A stretch of 64,000 nt of DNA from Acrasis kona (taxonomy: Eukaryota > Heterolobosea > Eutetramitea > Acrasida > Acrasidae), in contig JAOPGA020001602.1 in the NCBI GenBank assembly GCA_026419775.2, positions 62,001-126,000 of the forward strand, read 5' to 3'. The notes beneath the pieces were generated by a model. That model saw only the letters and a program-made list of their open reading frames with translations. It was not told the origin of the DNA and did no database searches. Positions 1 through 11,136 of this stretch are shown piece after piece; positions within the stretch are counted from its first letter, which is position 1; each line of letters opens with the position of its first letter. Position numbers and translations under genes: made by a program.

Positions 1-1307
1 AATTTGTTTTGATGGGACCTTGACTTTTCTTGTTGAAAAACACTACGAAGAGATCAACTCACCTTTTGAGCAAATAAAAGAACAAGGATCCAAATAACGT
101 ACAAAAAATACTTCTCCATAAGGTACTCACTCTGTAGTAAGTGCTCGTGACCTCTATACTGAACAAAACGCCACCAAAAGGTGCGCCGAAGCTAGCAGAT
201 ACACCAGCGGCCATAGCTGCTGCTAACAAATTATTTCTTATCAGGTCGTTCTTTATACATTAGCAAAATTGAATGGTCGATTCTCACATTTGCTAATTTT
301 TTAAATAATGGAAACTTTAGAATTAGAAATGCAATGCAAGGTGAAATGTTTCCTTCTTTTCCAATGGATAATCCTGTCGAGCGTTAATGCATCTTGTCGA
401 ATGTGGTACGTTACCTGCTCCAAGACCTGCGATTTGACCCATGACCTTTCCGAGAAATGTTCTGAAACTAAGGTAACGATTCATCACGGTTCCGCTCAAA
501 ATACTTTTCATCTCCTACTACGGTGAATGATCAAGTTGAAGTTGTTCGACTCACAGAGATGCCACTGCCTGCAGAGTATTGCGATATGAGATGAACACAT
601 GCTGCGCTCAATAGTCCGAACGTGATTGTAAAGGCGATCCATAATAGATAGCTGATGGCGTAAATGTTCGAAAGTTGACTGAAGCGCATGTGTGCTATGT
701 GAAGGTGAGAAGATGTTGAAAATGTGCGACTCACCATTTTGTAGTTGCTGTATGATGTGATCTAGACCAAAGCTTACCAGAGCGGAACACATGCCGAGAG
801 TGGCCAAGAATAAAATTTGAGACACAGCGACGCGCGTTACTGATCTCCATAAATACCGTATTGCTCCTCTGAAAAATTTTATATAAACGTGTGTGGTTGA
901 AATGTCTTGTCCTTGTCTAAATTTGTTACGGATGAATTGGCTCACTAAACAAACCTTAGTTCGGTGTTTTGTTCGCCCTCTGATACTATTGTATCCAATG
1001 GACTTGATGATGTGTTTCTGCTTTGTATTTTTCTGGTATATTTTTCCTCCTCCTCTTCTGATTCCAAATAACTACTATAATAATCTGTACTACGAAATCG
1101 TTCTCTTGTTTGGGGTGATATGGTACGTGCGCTCAAGCGTCTGTTGGGTGTGTTCATGTTAGCAAGGAGATTTGGGTCGCTTAGACTCTGCGGTGAATTA
1201 CTCGCAATTTTCATAGACGATCGAACTCTCCTAACCTTTGTCGGCAACGTGAGTGCTGGTACATCTATCGAAATGCCATCCTTCGGCTCCTCTTTGAGGT
1301 CATCCAT
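1..1307 (-). CDS. CLC-family chloride channel/exchanger, N-terminal part (runs off left edge)
   Basis: Spliced minus-strand gene cut by the window edge. Residues 1-110 are a Ser/Arg/Glu-rich cytosolic tail. The first membrane helix (FLATLGMCSALVSFGLDHI), the selectivity segment GSGIS-EMKSIL, GKEG and GVSASFGAPFGGVLFSIEV follow in the order of CLC proteins, which move chloride, with or without protons, across membranes. Family knowledge: Ser as second residue of GxGIP goes with chloride rather than nitrate preference; here the usual Pro is Ser. Introns are about 30-80 nt; at least two end in AAG. The first junction near 945-980 is uncertain, but a 32-nt phase-0 intron ending CTAAG fits. The start at 1307 lies only 17 bases from the divergent UFSP2 start, so Met codons at 1214 or 1157 are alternatives. 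Confidence 0.85.
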
Positions 1308-1324
1308 TTCGGAAAATTTACAAC

Positions 1325-3140
1325 ATGGACATTAGAATACACGACCTCGTTCACAAAAGAATCAGTCAATTGTTTCAATATATACCCAATACCCTTGGTT
1401 ACCTAATAGGGTATTATAACCCAAACACAAGTACTACAGTAATTATTAATTTTATCAAGTCCAAATCGTGCACAGATGGAGAAGTCATTATTACGGATGA
1501 GGACATTGCCGAAGTTTATTCAATTATACCAGCAGGCCTTTCCATTATTGGTGTCTACTTTTCAAACAGCAGATTAAATGGACTCAACACAACATCTTGG
1601 TGGAAAAAGAATAGTGAGAGATTCCGCACAATATCAAGGTATTCAAAAAGTGGATTTGTTGTTGTTACGGGAAACGAGACAAAATTCTACGTTCAAAAAG
1701 ACAACAATGAGTTGAAGGAAGGAAAACACGAGTCCTTTAATGTCATAAAAATTCTACCCTTAAAGAGTATCACGAAAAACATTGACGCAGATCAAGAATG
1801 CTTTTATTTAATACACTCTCAATTGCAACTTAAAGGTGCAGACAAATCTGAAGTACAAGTTATAAAAAGCGGTTCTAATGTACGATACCAGTACAATGAA
1901 AACATACTTCCCAAAGAAAATATTCTCATTAATAAGCTCGAAGGTTATGACGATAAGAAGGCATCACAAGATATTAATTCAGAGGATTCTATTTCTTCGA
2001 AAGTTATACATTTAAAACCTACCTACAAAAAAGAACCAGTTGTACAAAAAAGCAGCTTCTTCAGTTTCTTTTTGCCTTCTTCTGAAGCGCCTTCTTGTTG
2101 TATTAATTTAACTTCTATATGTTATGTTCCTTTACATCTTGCACCATCATTCGATATTTCTTTGGCTCTCAATCATGCATTTGCCGATCGTTTATCGTAC
2201 GTGATCAATTACTTATTACCCAAACGTGCTGATCTTGTTCTGCGTGTTGGTCAACCCGCCCAACGCTGTCCACCTGCTATGATTACCTCACATGTCTTCC
2301 TTCCAGATCAATATCCTCATGCATTTACTTTATCATATGCATGGTTTGATCCATCTGGAGATTTTATTCAGGAAAACAAAGAATCATACAGTACTACCCA
2401 AAGGGAGTCATATCACGATCGATTCTATTTTAGTCTTTCTAAACCATTATTGAGGATGCATAATGCAATCAATCTTACTCACAGCAAATCTGAATCGAGT
2501 CGCCACTTGAAAAATTGTGCACTTGAAGTGTGCCAATGTAAACCCATCTCCCAACAAACATCTTGTGAAAGGTGATTACGAATATTATCATTACTTACAA
2601 GATGGCGTGCGAGACGACGGGTGGGGATGTGCATACAGATCTCTACAAACTCTTGCGTCACATCTCCGACTCTCGAACTTGACCTCCCGCAATGTGCCAA
2701 CACACAAAGAGATTCAGCGATCTCTTGTCGTCGTTGGTGACAAATCTGAGGATTTTGTAGGATCGTCTCAATGGATAGGTGCATTCGAAGTATCACTTGC
2801 TATTCGTGAGTTGTGCGGGGTAGAGTGCAAGGTGTTATCTGTGTCGAACGGTAGAGAAATCTACAGTCATGCAAGACAATTATCAAATCACTTTGATGTT
2901 CATGGAACCCCGGTAATGATTGGTGGAGGAGTTCTGGCCCAGACACTTTTGGGTATTGACTTTGACACAAACACTGGCACTGTCAGCTATTTAATACTTG
3001 ACCCACATTACAAGGGCCCAGAAAATGATTCGAATGCAATTGTGAAAGCTGGGTGGTGCGCATGGTGTAAACCCGAGAAGGTTTTCTCGGACCAAGAATT
3101 CTACAACTTTTGTATGCCACAAATACCAAAAGGTGTATAA
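1325..3140 (+). CDS. UFSP2: UFM1-specific protease 2 (peptidase C78)
   Basis: Cysteine protease that matures UFM1 and removes it from targets, usually at the ER. The C-terminal catalytic domain is unmistakable: YEYYHYLQDGVRDDGWGCAY holds the catalytic Cys (about 2620), followed by SLQTLASH, FVGSSQWIGAFEVSLAIREL, GTPVMIGGGVLAQTLLG and the Asp-His pair in LILDPHYKGPE. The N-terminal half (1325-2510) is the longer, less conserved UFSP2 extension. The frame changes once, at about 2508-2517, in the run TTGAAAAATTG: dropping one A joins the two halves exactly where the family expects a short VH-type linker. No intron fits there. I read this as one gene with a one-base insertion, more likely a sequencing error than a pseudogene, since both halves are otherwise intact. 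Confidence 0.9.
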
Positions 3141-3315
3141 TAAATTGATTTTGAAAGAATCTTTAACGACTAAATTCTTTTTTGTCTTTGACCAAGATTC
3201 TATGAGAGAAAAAGTAACACAATAAAACAAGAACACAAATCCAATTTTACAAATTATTTTAATTTTTGCTTTTACATTTGTCAACTCGTGGTTATTAGGC
3301 TTTATGAATCTATGC

Positions 3316-3742
3316 TTAGAATATTATTCGATACCAAAAAATGAAGATCATACCTGTAAGAAAAAAAAATAAAAAAGTAAGTACAAAATCGTTAAGAATC
3401 TATACACCTTTATGTGTAATTTGAAGTAAGAAGTGAAAGTAAAGAGAGAAATAGTTAATACTATAAATTATGATTGGATATTTACCATACCATCATCATC
3501 GTCAGTTGTCAATAAAATTAGATCGACAGATCCACTCACTGAGGCTCCTGCGTTAGTTATTCTTAGGGGCTTTAGTGCGCTTGCAGATGTTATCCTGTGG
3601 TTGTTTAGTGTTGGTACTCTATTTATACTCACGATGCTGAGATTACTGATCCTCTTCCCAGCATGGTGGAGCGCAATATCGAGTATGCGTTTCCGCCAAC
3701 AAATTGGTGTGACCTGAAGCCCTGTGTCATTGCGCGTCCCAT
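3316..3742 (-). CDS. possible small two- or three-exon gene, unknown product
   Basis: Unrecognised. The minus strand has an ATG at 3742 and an open reading that can be spliced through a GTGAGT...CACAG intron (about 3600-3637). A second intron, GTATGG...CTTACAG (about 3354-3485), gives a C-terminus beginning GMIFIFWYR and a stop at 3316. Both introns match the donor, branch and acceptor style of neighbouring genes, and the predicted C-terminal stretch has an acidic DDDD run. The gene would sit tail to tail with UFSP2 and head to head with the seryl-tRNA synthetase. Composition is plausible but there is no family match, and one exon can also be read unspliced. The plus strand here shows only a hydrophobic shadow frame. 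Confidence 0.3.
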
Positions 3743-3865
3743 CCTGAAACTTCTGTTCATCATTTCAATTGTGAAAACAAGTTGATTGTAAAAAAGTAAA
3801 TGTTGAAATGTATTTTAACGTACAGGCCAGCCTCACGGCTGTTCCATACCACACAAGCACACAGA

Positions 3866-5533
3866 ATGCTTGATATAAACGCATTTCGTATAAATAAAGG
3901 TGGAAATCCTGATGCAATCAGATTATCACAGGGGAAAAGGTTTGAGATAAACACAAGCAATCTCATAATATTATTAGATTTGCTGATGTTACTTTAGTTG
4001 ATCAAGTAGTCGAACTAGACGAGCAGTGGAAGAATTGTATGAAACTCATGTAATCTACCACTAACACAGCAAGTGAGGTCAAGATTAGACACTCTAAACC
4101 TATATTCCAGAATAGTTAGCACTCATGTCGGGCAAAAGAAGAAAGCAAAGCAAGAGGAAGGAGATCCAACCCTGCCAATTCCTCAACATATAATCGATCA
4201 ATTCGACGAAGTGTTCAAAAAAGAAAATCAACAAGGCGCTTTGTCTCTTTTAAGTATATCTCAGCTTGTGAAATTATCAAAGTACGTCAAATCTGAAGCG
4301 GAAATGTGCGAGAAGAACTTGAAGGAAAAGATCACCGAAAGAGATTCAAAGTTACATTTAATCGGCAACATTGTGCATCCAAGTGTACCAATCAGGTAAA
4401 ATTTCACTTGTTTCACGTAACACTAAACACTACAAAAGTGACAATGAAGTAAACATTAATCATCATCAATCTAATGTTGCAGGACGATAATAGAATTATA
4501 CTCAAACACGGACAAGAAAAGAACGAACAAGGGTTGCTCAATCATCAACAAATCATGGAAAAACTTGGCGGAATTAAACAAGACCAAGGAATTAAAGTAT
4601 CAGGTGCCAGGGCCTACTTTTTATCAGGAGATTTGGTCCGCCTCAACGTAGCGCTACAATCATACGGGTTAGATTTCTTAACAAAGAGAGGTTACACTCC
4701 CACTTACACACCTTATTTTATGAATCAAGTATGTTTCTTTTTATAATCATCTCACACGCTGTCAGAGCATGATGGAGAAGGTCGCTCAATTAGAACAATT
4801 CGACGAAGAACTTTATAAAGTGACCGGAGATGGAGAGGACAAGTACTTGATCGCAACATCCGAACAACCCCTCGCTGCATTTTATTCTGATGAGTGGATC
4901 GACATCGAAACGTTACCTAATCGCATTGCTGGAGTTTCCACTTGTTTCAGAAAAGAAGCAGGTAAGCATGGGTCGGATACCGGCGGCATTTTCAGAGTAC
5001 ATCAGTTTGAGAAGATTGAACAGTTTGTAGTGACGAGCCCGTTCGGGAACGAGTCTTGGCATGAGATGGATTTGATGATTAATTGTAGTGAAGAATTTTA
5101 CAAGAGTTTAGACTTACCATTCCGAAGTGAGTTTTTTTGTTTTGAAAAATTTTGTAAAAATATAAAGTTGTAAGCATAGTGAGTGGAAAGTTGAACAATG
5201 CTGCATCTAAAAAATTAGATCTCGAGGCTTGGTTTCCTGCCAGTCAATCTTATAGAGAATTGGTTAGTTGTTCAAATTGCACAGATTATCAATCAAGGAG
5301 GTAATTATTTTTATTTTTTTTCTTTTGATTTTGTCGAAAGGATCGAGGCAAGATTCGGTAAAAGTAAAAACAGCGATGAGAAGATTTATGTGCACATGTT
5401 GAATTCTACATTATGTGCAACAACTAGAACAATGTGTTGTATTGTTGAGAATTACCAAACGAAGGATGGTGTTGTAATACCGACAGCGTTAAGACCCTAT
5501 ATGGGTGGACAAGAGTTAATGAAATTTCAATAA
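3866..5533 (+). CDS. SARS1: cytosolic seryl-tRNA synthetase
   Basis: Class II aminoacyl-tRNA synthetase that charges tRNA-Ser. The start at 3866 gives the eukaryotic opening [19 protein letters not shown], and splicing out 3940-3977 continues it with [17 protein letters not shown] second small intron follows (from 4037), then the tRNA-binding coiled coil (4080-4390). The catalytic core shows [31 protein letters not shown] (motif 2 region), [55 protein letters not shown] and the ATP-binding [18 protein letters not shown] near the C-terminus. Six introns of 30-65 nt interrupt it (last one ends GTCGAAAG). All expected motifs are present and the end at 5533 matches the usual family length. Confidence 0.93.
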
Positions 5534-5971
5534 ACTATTTTTATGATTTTGGTTGTCGTCACAGAATAAAAGTGATGTTTGTACATACTGTGAGGCCTAG
5601 GGCGTTGGTATACATTTCCCTCAACCTGTCTTGAAGTCATGGGACACTCTTACGACCGTTCGACGTTCCGATCCCATATCAAATTTTGGAGCGAAACAAC
5701 TGCAGTCGTGTAGTGATGTTGTATCTTTATTAATTGATGCTGTGATTCAATGTGAGGATACTTTGCATTATGGTTGTGTGGTCAACTCAGCTGGTTTCGA
5801 ATTGCGGGTGCGGCTTTCTCGGCCACTTTACAAAAAGAAATCTCCTCTATTTATCGTTTGGAACATGAGGACCTAATATTCCACCCCGACTCGGGATTAA
5901 TCGGAATATTCGCCTGGCGAAATATTTAAAGAGTTTCTTTTGAACGAACACGACCAACAAAACCAACAACA
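5534..5971. other. intergenic region between SARS1 and the desaturase
   Basis: No convincing gene. A plus-strand open frame of 81 codons (5631-5876) has no recognisable domain and no splice partners. The 90 bases before the desaturase start contain a TATTTAAAG box and an A/C-rich leader that ends CAACAACAATGG, so this part is probably the promoter and 5' UTR. The first 60 bases after SARS1 are its 3' UTR with an AATAAA signal. Confidence 0.5.
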
Positions 5972-7265
5972 ATGGCACCTCAAGCAGAACAACCGGTGTT
6001 TATAGAAACAATCAAGAACAAGCAACCAAAGAAGTATGGCAAGACCATTACCAAAGACAAAGTAGAAATATGGTGGTCTAATGCCATCCTATTTATTTCA
6101 TACCACATCATTGCTGCCATAGGCATGTATTACTACTGGACTAACGATTGGAGAGTATTGACGTTATTCTTCTTGAATTGGCAGGTAAGTAGCACCAAGA
6201 TTCTTATCACTCACAAAATCAGATTGGGATGCTGGGTATAACTTTAGGCTACCATCGCTTCTGGTCACATAAATCCTACGACGCCACACTACCTTTAAGA
6301 ATAGTACTCGCAATCATGGGTACTTGTGGATTTCAAGGTAGCATCAAATGGTGGGTGTTAAGACATCGTCTTCATCACAGATATACAGACACAGACAGTG
6401 ACCCATACAGCTCCAAAAGAGGTCTGTTCTACAGTCACGTTGGATGGATCTTTGTCAAGTCCCACTACCCAAAAATGAAGTTAATCGATCAAAGCGACTT
6501 GAACGACGACCCAGTAGTCAGATTCCAACACAAATACTTTATTCCTCTCGCTCTATCGATTGTGTTGGTAGTACAACCTCTATTGGGATACCTATGGTTT
6601 GGTGATGCAACTGCTGGTTTGATATGGGGAGGTTTCATAGCAAGAATCGCCATCTGGCATTGCACCTTCTTCATCAACTCGTTGGCTCATTACCTTGGAG
6701 ACCAAGATTATTCATTCGAAGTTACTGCCAGAGGTAATTTGATACTGGCCATGCTAACAAACGGAGAGGGATGGCATAATTATCATCATTCATTCCCAGT
6801 AAGTAGATCCTCAATGTTGAATGTGTTAACTTTTTCTAGTTCGACTACAGAAACGGAGTAAAACTCACTGATTGGGACCCAACAAAATGGATCATCTATG
6901 CTCTACACACCTTCACAAACTTGGTTCCTACTGTAAGACGCATTCCAGCACAAGACATTGAGAAGGCGAGAAAGAGGATTGAAGCCCAGAGAAGTGGTAA
7001 GCCGCTCATGGAGGATACAATTGCATTGCCTGAAATGACATTGGACCAAGTTAAAGAAAAGTACCACAACACAAAGTGCGTAATCATTGAGAACTATGTG
7101 GTTGATGTTGAGAAGTTTGGGGACGAGCATCCAGGGGGTGAACAAGTATTTAAAGCCTATTATGGTGGAAAAGATTGTACTGCGGCTTACATCAAATTGA
7201 ACAGACATTCAGAGTACGCTCGCTCGCTTGTCGAGAGGCTAAGAGTTGCAAAAATATCACAATAA
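5972..7265 (+). CDS. OLE1: stearoyl-CoA (delta-9) desaturase with C-terminal cytochrome b5 domain
   Basis: ER membrane enzyme that puts the first double bond into saturated acyl-CoA. All three histidine boxes of membrane desaturases are visible: HRFWSH (6250), RHRLHHRY (6365) and WHNYHHSF (6775), plus the family stretches GITLGYHRFW and FGDATAGLIWGGF. The C-terminal cytochrome b5 domain (about 7030-7260) has the heme signature EKFGDEHPGGEQVF with a second His downstream (LNRHSEYA). This matches the fungal OLE1 layout, in which the fused b5 supplies electrons. Two introns, about 6185-6223 (GTAAGT..CAG) and 6800-6838 (GTAAGT..TAG), restore one frame of about 400 residues. The start is the first ATG, in context AACAATGG. 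Confidence 0.93.
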
Positions 7266-7510
7266 TACATTTATAATAAAAATTTGTTTTTAATCTTTAA
7301 TCCGTAGTCAAATTTTTACCCCAAATCTCAATCTTCTGGGCATCGGCATTGATTTTAGGATCATGCTGTTGCATGATGGTCTTTGGTTACAAATCAGTAC
7401 CAACTGATATTGACATCTTACAATTTAAATCAACGTCATTTTGACAAGTCATATTTGACACTTTTCAAAGATTTTGATTCAACAGAAGGCTCCTAGGATT
7501 GTCACTAGAA

Positions 7511-10042
7511 ATGTCTATGTTTAAGAAGAATATCGACGACAAGGCAAAGATAATCGTAAGAATATTCCCTCTTTCACTTTAACAATGGCAAAAAAAAAGT
7601 CTAGACAGAGGAGAGCAGCAACTGTTCAAAAAGAAGCTCCTGAGAACCTTGAGGCACTTAGAACTGAGCTGAAGCTAGTTCCACCGAGCCCTGTCAGTCC
7701 GACACCAGGCAAAGGAGTGTCAGACTTACTAAACCAGTCGTTTTCAGATAAAGACAGGAACTTTTTTATTGAAAGAATGAAGGACCTTTCTACGAAATTG
7801 AAACAAGCGGAAAGTAATTTTTTCAATCAATTTACAAGTAATTGACATTGTGAAGGTAGAGTAGAGGAACTGCTCGGACAAGCTTCAAACAATGAGGGAA
7901 CCGAAGCTTTAGAGCAGGAACTAGCAGAGAAGGAAAAGATTGTAGAGCAGAGAACGAGTATGTCTTAATTACAACAAACTTTGTAACCAAACTTGTTAGA
8001 TGAGATAGCAACCCTCAAAAAACAAAGGGAGAAGCTAATAAAGAGCAGAGATGACTTGCACAACAAATTGGAATTATCCCAACAGCAACTTAAGGTATTT
8101 CTCTACCACTACTTTGATTTTTAATATTTTAATAGGAAAAAGAGGACGAAATAGAGACTTTGAACTTGCCCCGCGCCGACTCGGACGATGCGACAAAGAA
8201 CCTAATATCTGAGAACTTGAAGAAGGTTAAGGAGCTCAAGAGTACAAACAACAAACTTCAAGACGAAGTATTGAATTTGCAACAATACATTGAAAAGCAG
8301 TCTGAAAAGTTAACAAAGCTAGAGGAGGTATGTTGATACTACAAATAAACTCACAAACTATTGCAGGGCGATAAAGAAAATACTAACGAACTCGAAAATC
8401 TCCGTGCGTTGAATCAAAAACTAAACGAAGACATTCTTCTATTCTCCAAAACGAGAGAACATGCTTTAGATGAACATTCACAAGAAATTGATACTCTCAA
8501 GCTCGAACTCTCATCAATCAAGGTAGAGCGCGAAGGGTTGAACGAAGAATTGAATGAAGCTTCCCAACGCAACAAGGACCAAAAAACCAAACTATCCCAG
8601 CTAAGTAACGAACTACAAGCAACAAAAGATGCACTCAAGGAGGTCAAAAAGCAGCTCCAGAATAAATCATCAACATCAAGTGCGCCAAGCGGTCCTACAA
8701 ATAACGAGCAGGCAAAGACCGAAGCAATGCTAAGGAACATTATTCAAGAGCAAGAATCAAAAATCAAAGAACTAACAATTAACATTTCTGTTCGCCCAGA
8801 TAAGATCAAATCAGCTTCCTCGTCGCCCACCTCTCACATTTCTCCGTCTCTAGGTTCCGATCAACCCGACACTCCACAACATTCAAGTCAACTAATCAAA
8901 GAAGAAGAACTTCAAAATCTACATTTATCCATTGCCGAACAAAAATTAGTAAATCTGGGAGCTAAGCCAAGATAAGGAACGTTTACTGCAGGAACTTCAA
9001 GAAACAAAAGCCAGGATGGCGCTACGGAGATGAGGGAACTGCAGGAGCCGACAATGCGAGAATGTTACGTGCAGTCAATGACGCCTTAAAGTCACAAATC
9101 AGAGAGATCACCATATCAGGAGAACACCAAGCAAGACAAATTCAAGAGTTGAACAATAAAATTAGAACAATGAGAGAGTTTAATGAGGAGTTGAAGGGAC
9201 AAATCACTCACATGCGCCTAAAAATAAAAAATTCTAGTCCTCTTTCGTCCACATCTCCGACTCTAGACGTCTCGAAGAGGCCAATCATGTTAAAACCTAA
9301 TACTTCTCGTTCCTTGCACCGTAGACAACAAATCATGTTGGACCCGCTTGGTAGCGTGAAGAGATCCGTCCTGACTGTTATTGAGTACTTTGACGATAGG
9401 GTCGATGTTGGTTCTGATGTAACTATTGAGAGCATTGGTCGTGGCAAAGACCACCCTGGTTTGGTTTTGATTGTACAATCCAATTTGTGCAGTTCGTTAG
9501 CCGCTGTGTTCCAACACGGCTTTACTGGACCCTTCTGGTTGCTATCCAAACCTCATTATTGGGACATGATTTGTGAAATTGCAAACTCTTATGCAAATGT
9601 AGAGGATGAGACTTGCTGTCCTGCTGAGGATTTGTTTGCGATGCAATTAAAGAAATCAATTGCCAAGGTTAACCAAATAATCACAAAGGATTGTCGTGCA
9701 GAGATATCCTCCGCTCCAGCATCTGTTCAAGCTCTACTCCCCAAAGAAGACAATGAATTAAAATTCAGATGCTTGATTGTAACATTAATGAATGATAAGA
9801 TGCTTGGTGTTTTGTTCAAGTTCTTACTGAATGATAGACATCGTGAGTCGTTAAGAAGATTCTATGATGGGTGCGCATTGTTGAGACAAACGGAGTGTCA
9901 AAACAAACTCGTTACTTACCTTAGTTTGCTAGAGAAGCTTCCCTTTGACATTGAGAGAGATAGCGTGTACAAGATTTCTAGTTATGTAGATGTTACGGGA
10001 TCAAGTCCTGATGCGACAACTCCTGAGATAATTAGTCCTTAA
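7511..10042 (+). CDS. coiled-coil protein with C-terminal RUN domain (RUNDC1/golgin-like)
   Basis: Long coiled-coil protein: heptad-rich segments run from about 7640 to 9230, and a globular RUN domain ends it (about 9470-9990, with SSLAAVFQHGFTGPFW, FKFLLNDRHRESLRRFYDGC and LLEKLPFDI). RUN domains bind small GTPases of the Rab/Rap type in membrane traffic. Two starts are possible: MSMFKKNIDDKAKII at 7511 spliced over 7556-7609, or MAKKKSRQRR at 7585; both enter the same frame. The first resembles the MF-K-K opening of golgins. At least four short introns lie between 7845 and 8366. Near 8944-8960 and near 9025-9032 the frame shifts; skipping one base each time gives continuous coil (ELSQDKERLLQELQ, then DEGTAGADNARML). 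I treat these as probable insertion errors. No GRIP domain is present. Confidence 0.75.
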
Positions 10043-10082
10043 ATTAAATTTAATGTTTTTATTAATCTTATATTATAATAAC

Positions 10083-10997
10083 CTAAAGTGGTGTTAGGAC
10101 TGCGATTGCAATGTTGATGCCAACAGATCCAAACAACAGAATGTATGAAAGTGTGATCATGAAATCAATGCGAGCCTTCCTCTTGTTAACTTGCTCTTGT
10201 AATGTAATGGGCTTCTCTGTTTTTTTGTCCTTCTTGCTATCCTCAACTTTCCTGTCTGTTTTGATTTGAAGCTTCTTCTTATCTTTCTTCTCCGTTGTGG
10301 GAGATAACACCTTCTTTGTTTCCTCCGTTGTGGGAGATAACACCTTCTTTGTATTTTTCTTCGTGCTGTCCTCGTCTTTGGTGCTATTGTCGGTCAAAGT
10401 ATCACTGGCTTCATCACTGGAAGGGACTTGCCCACTTTCTTTCTTTACAATTGTCGGTGAGGGTTTTGTTTGTGTGTTTCTTGGCGTGGGATTGTAGAAG
10501 ACAAGGAATAACAGTAAAAGCACCATGATGACTTGTATAGCCAAAGACCCAATGGCAAGGGACATGATTACCGCTGCATTCGTGCTGAGATGAAGTTCTC
10601 GAGCACCTTTTATTATTTGTGATATATTCAACGCCATTGTAGATAGATCAAATAAAGCTAGTAATGGTGTTTTGACTGTAACTTCTGAAGTGCCCTTCTT
10701 TTCTTCTTCAATCTTTAATTTTTTTTCTAATTCCAACTTCTCTTTGATCAAAGGTTTTATCGATTTGGCATATTCTCTTGACGTCCTCAAAATCTTGATT
10801 AGTTCATTACTAGGCGAAGACTTTTTCAAAGCATCTGCTGCCGAAAGATTCGGTTCTTTTGTGAGTGCTTTGTGAATTTCCAAAGCCTCGGCCCTCGACA
10901 GTTCCCCCTTTATATAATCCAAGAAGACTTTGTTCTCTGCCAACTCTTCAAACATGTCGATAGAATTTGTAAGAATTTGTTGTTGGTAACGGGACAT
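10083..10997 (-). CDS. ninjurin-like two-helix membrane protein with long cytosolic-type extensions
   Basis: Single-exon 304-residue protein; the start at 10997 (MSRYQQQILTN) avoids overlap with the upstream gene. The core matches the ninjurin family: an amphipathic segment LFDLSTMALNISQIIKGARE, then helix 1 (AAVIMSLAIGSLAIQVIMV, with LLLLFLVFYN continuing it), then near the C-terminus RKARIDFMITLSYILLF and GSVGINIAIAVL, the counterpart of the KLDFLNNLAT..VFIIVVVNIF type of helix 2. Animal ninjurins oligomerise to rupture the plasma membrane in lytic cell death. Differences: about 120 charged, coiled-coil-prone residues precede the core, and about 110 Lys/Ser/Thr-rich residues separate the two helices, including a tandem KKVLSPTTE duplication (10289-10352). 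The function here is inferred only from fold similarity. Confidence 0.6.
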   Translation of the reverse strand: MSRYQQQILTNSIDMFEELAENKVFLDYIKGELSRAEALEIHKALTKEPNLSAADALKKSSPSNELIKILRTSREYAKSIKPLIKEKLELEKKLKIEEEKKGTSEVTVKTPLLALFDLSTMALNISQIIKGARELHLSTNAAVIMSLAIGSLAIQVIMVLLLLFLVFYNPTPRNTQTKPSPTIVKKESGQVPSSDEASDTLTDNSTKDEDSTKKNTKKVLSPTTEETKKVLSPTTEKKDKKKLQIKTDRKVEDSKKDKKTEKPITLQEQVNKRKARIDFMITLSYILLFGSVGINIAIAVLTPL

Positions 10998-11136
10998 TAA
11001 AGATAAAAATAAACTGGAAAATAAGAGTTTTGTAGAAAAATGCAACTGATATGGTGGGCCACTATCGGGAGATGAGGGATCCATCCACGTACAGAATTGA
11101 ATTATGAAACAACAGCAATTTATTCCATCTCGTACA

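Noticed and set aside
2479-2796. Minus-strand 105-codon frame over UFSP2
   Set aside because: Shadow of the conserved catalytic domain on the plus strand.
3433-3717. Plus-strand hydrophobic 94-codon frame
   Set aside because: It lies opposite a better minus-strand reading with matching introns, and its TM-like content arises from reading the other strand.
5631-5876. 81-codon plus-strand frame between SARS1 and the desaturase
   Set aside because: No domain, no splice partners, no good start context; left as intergenic.
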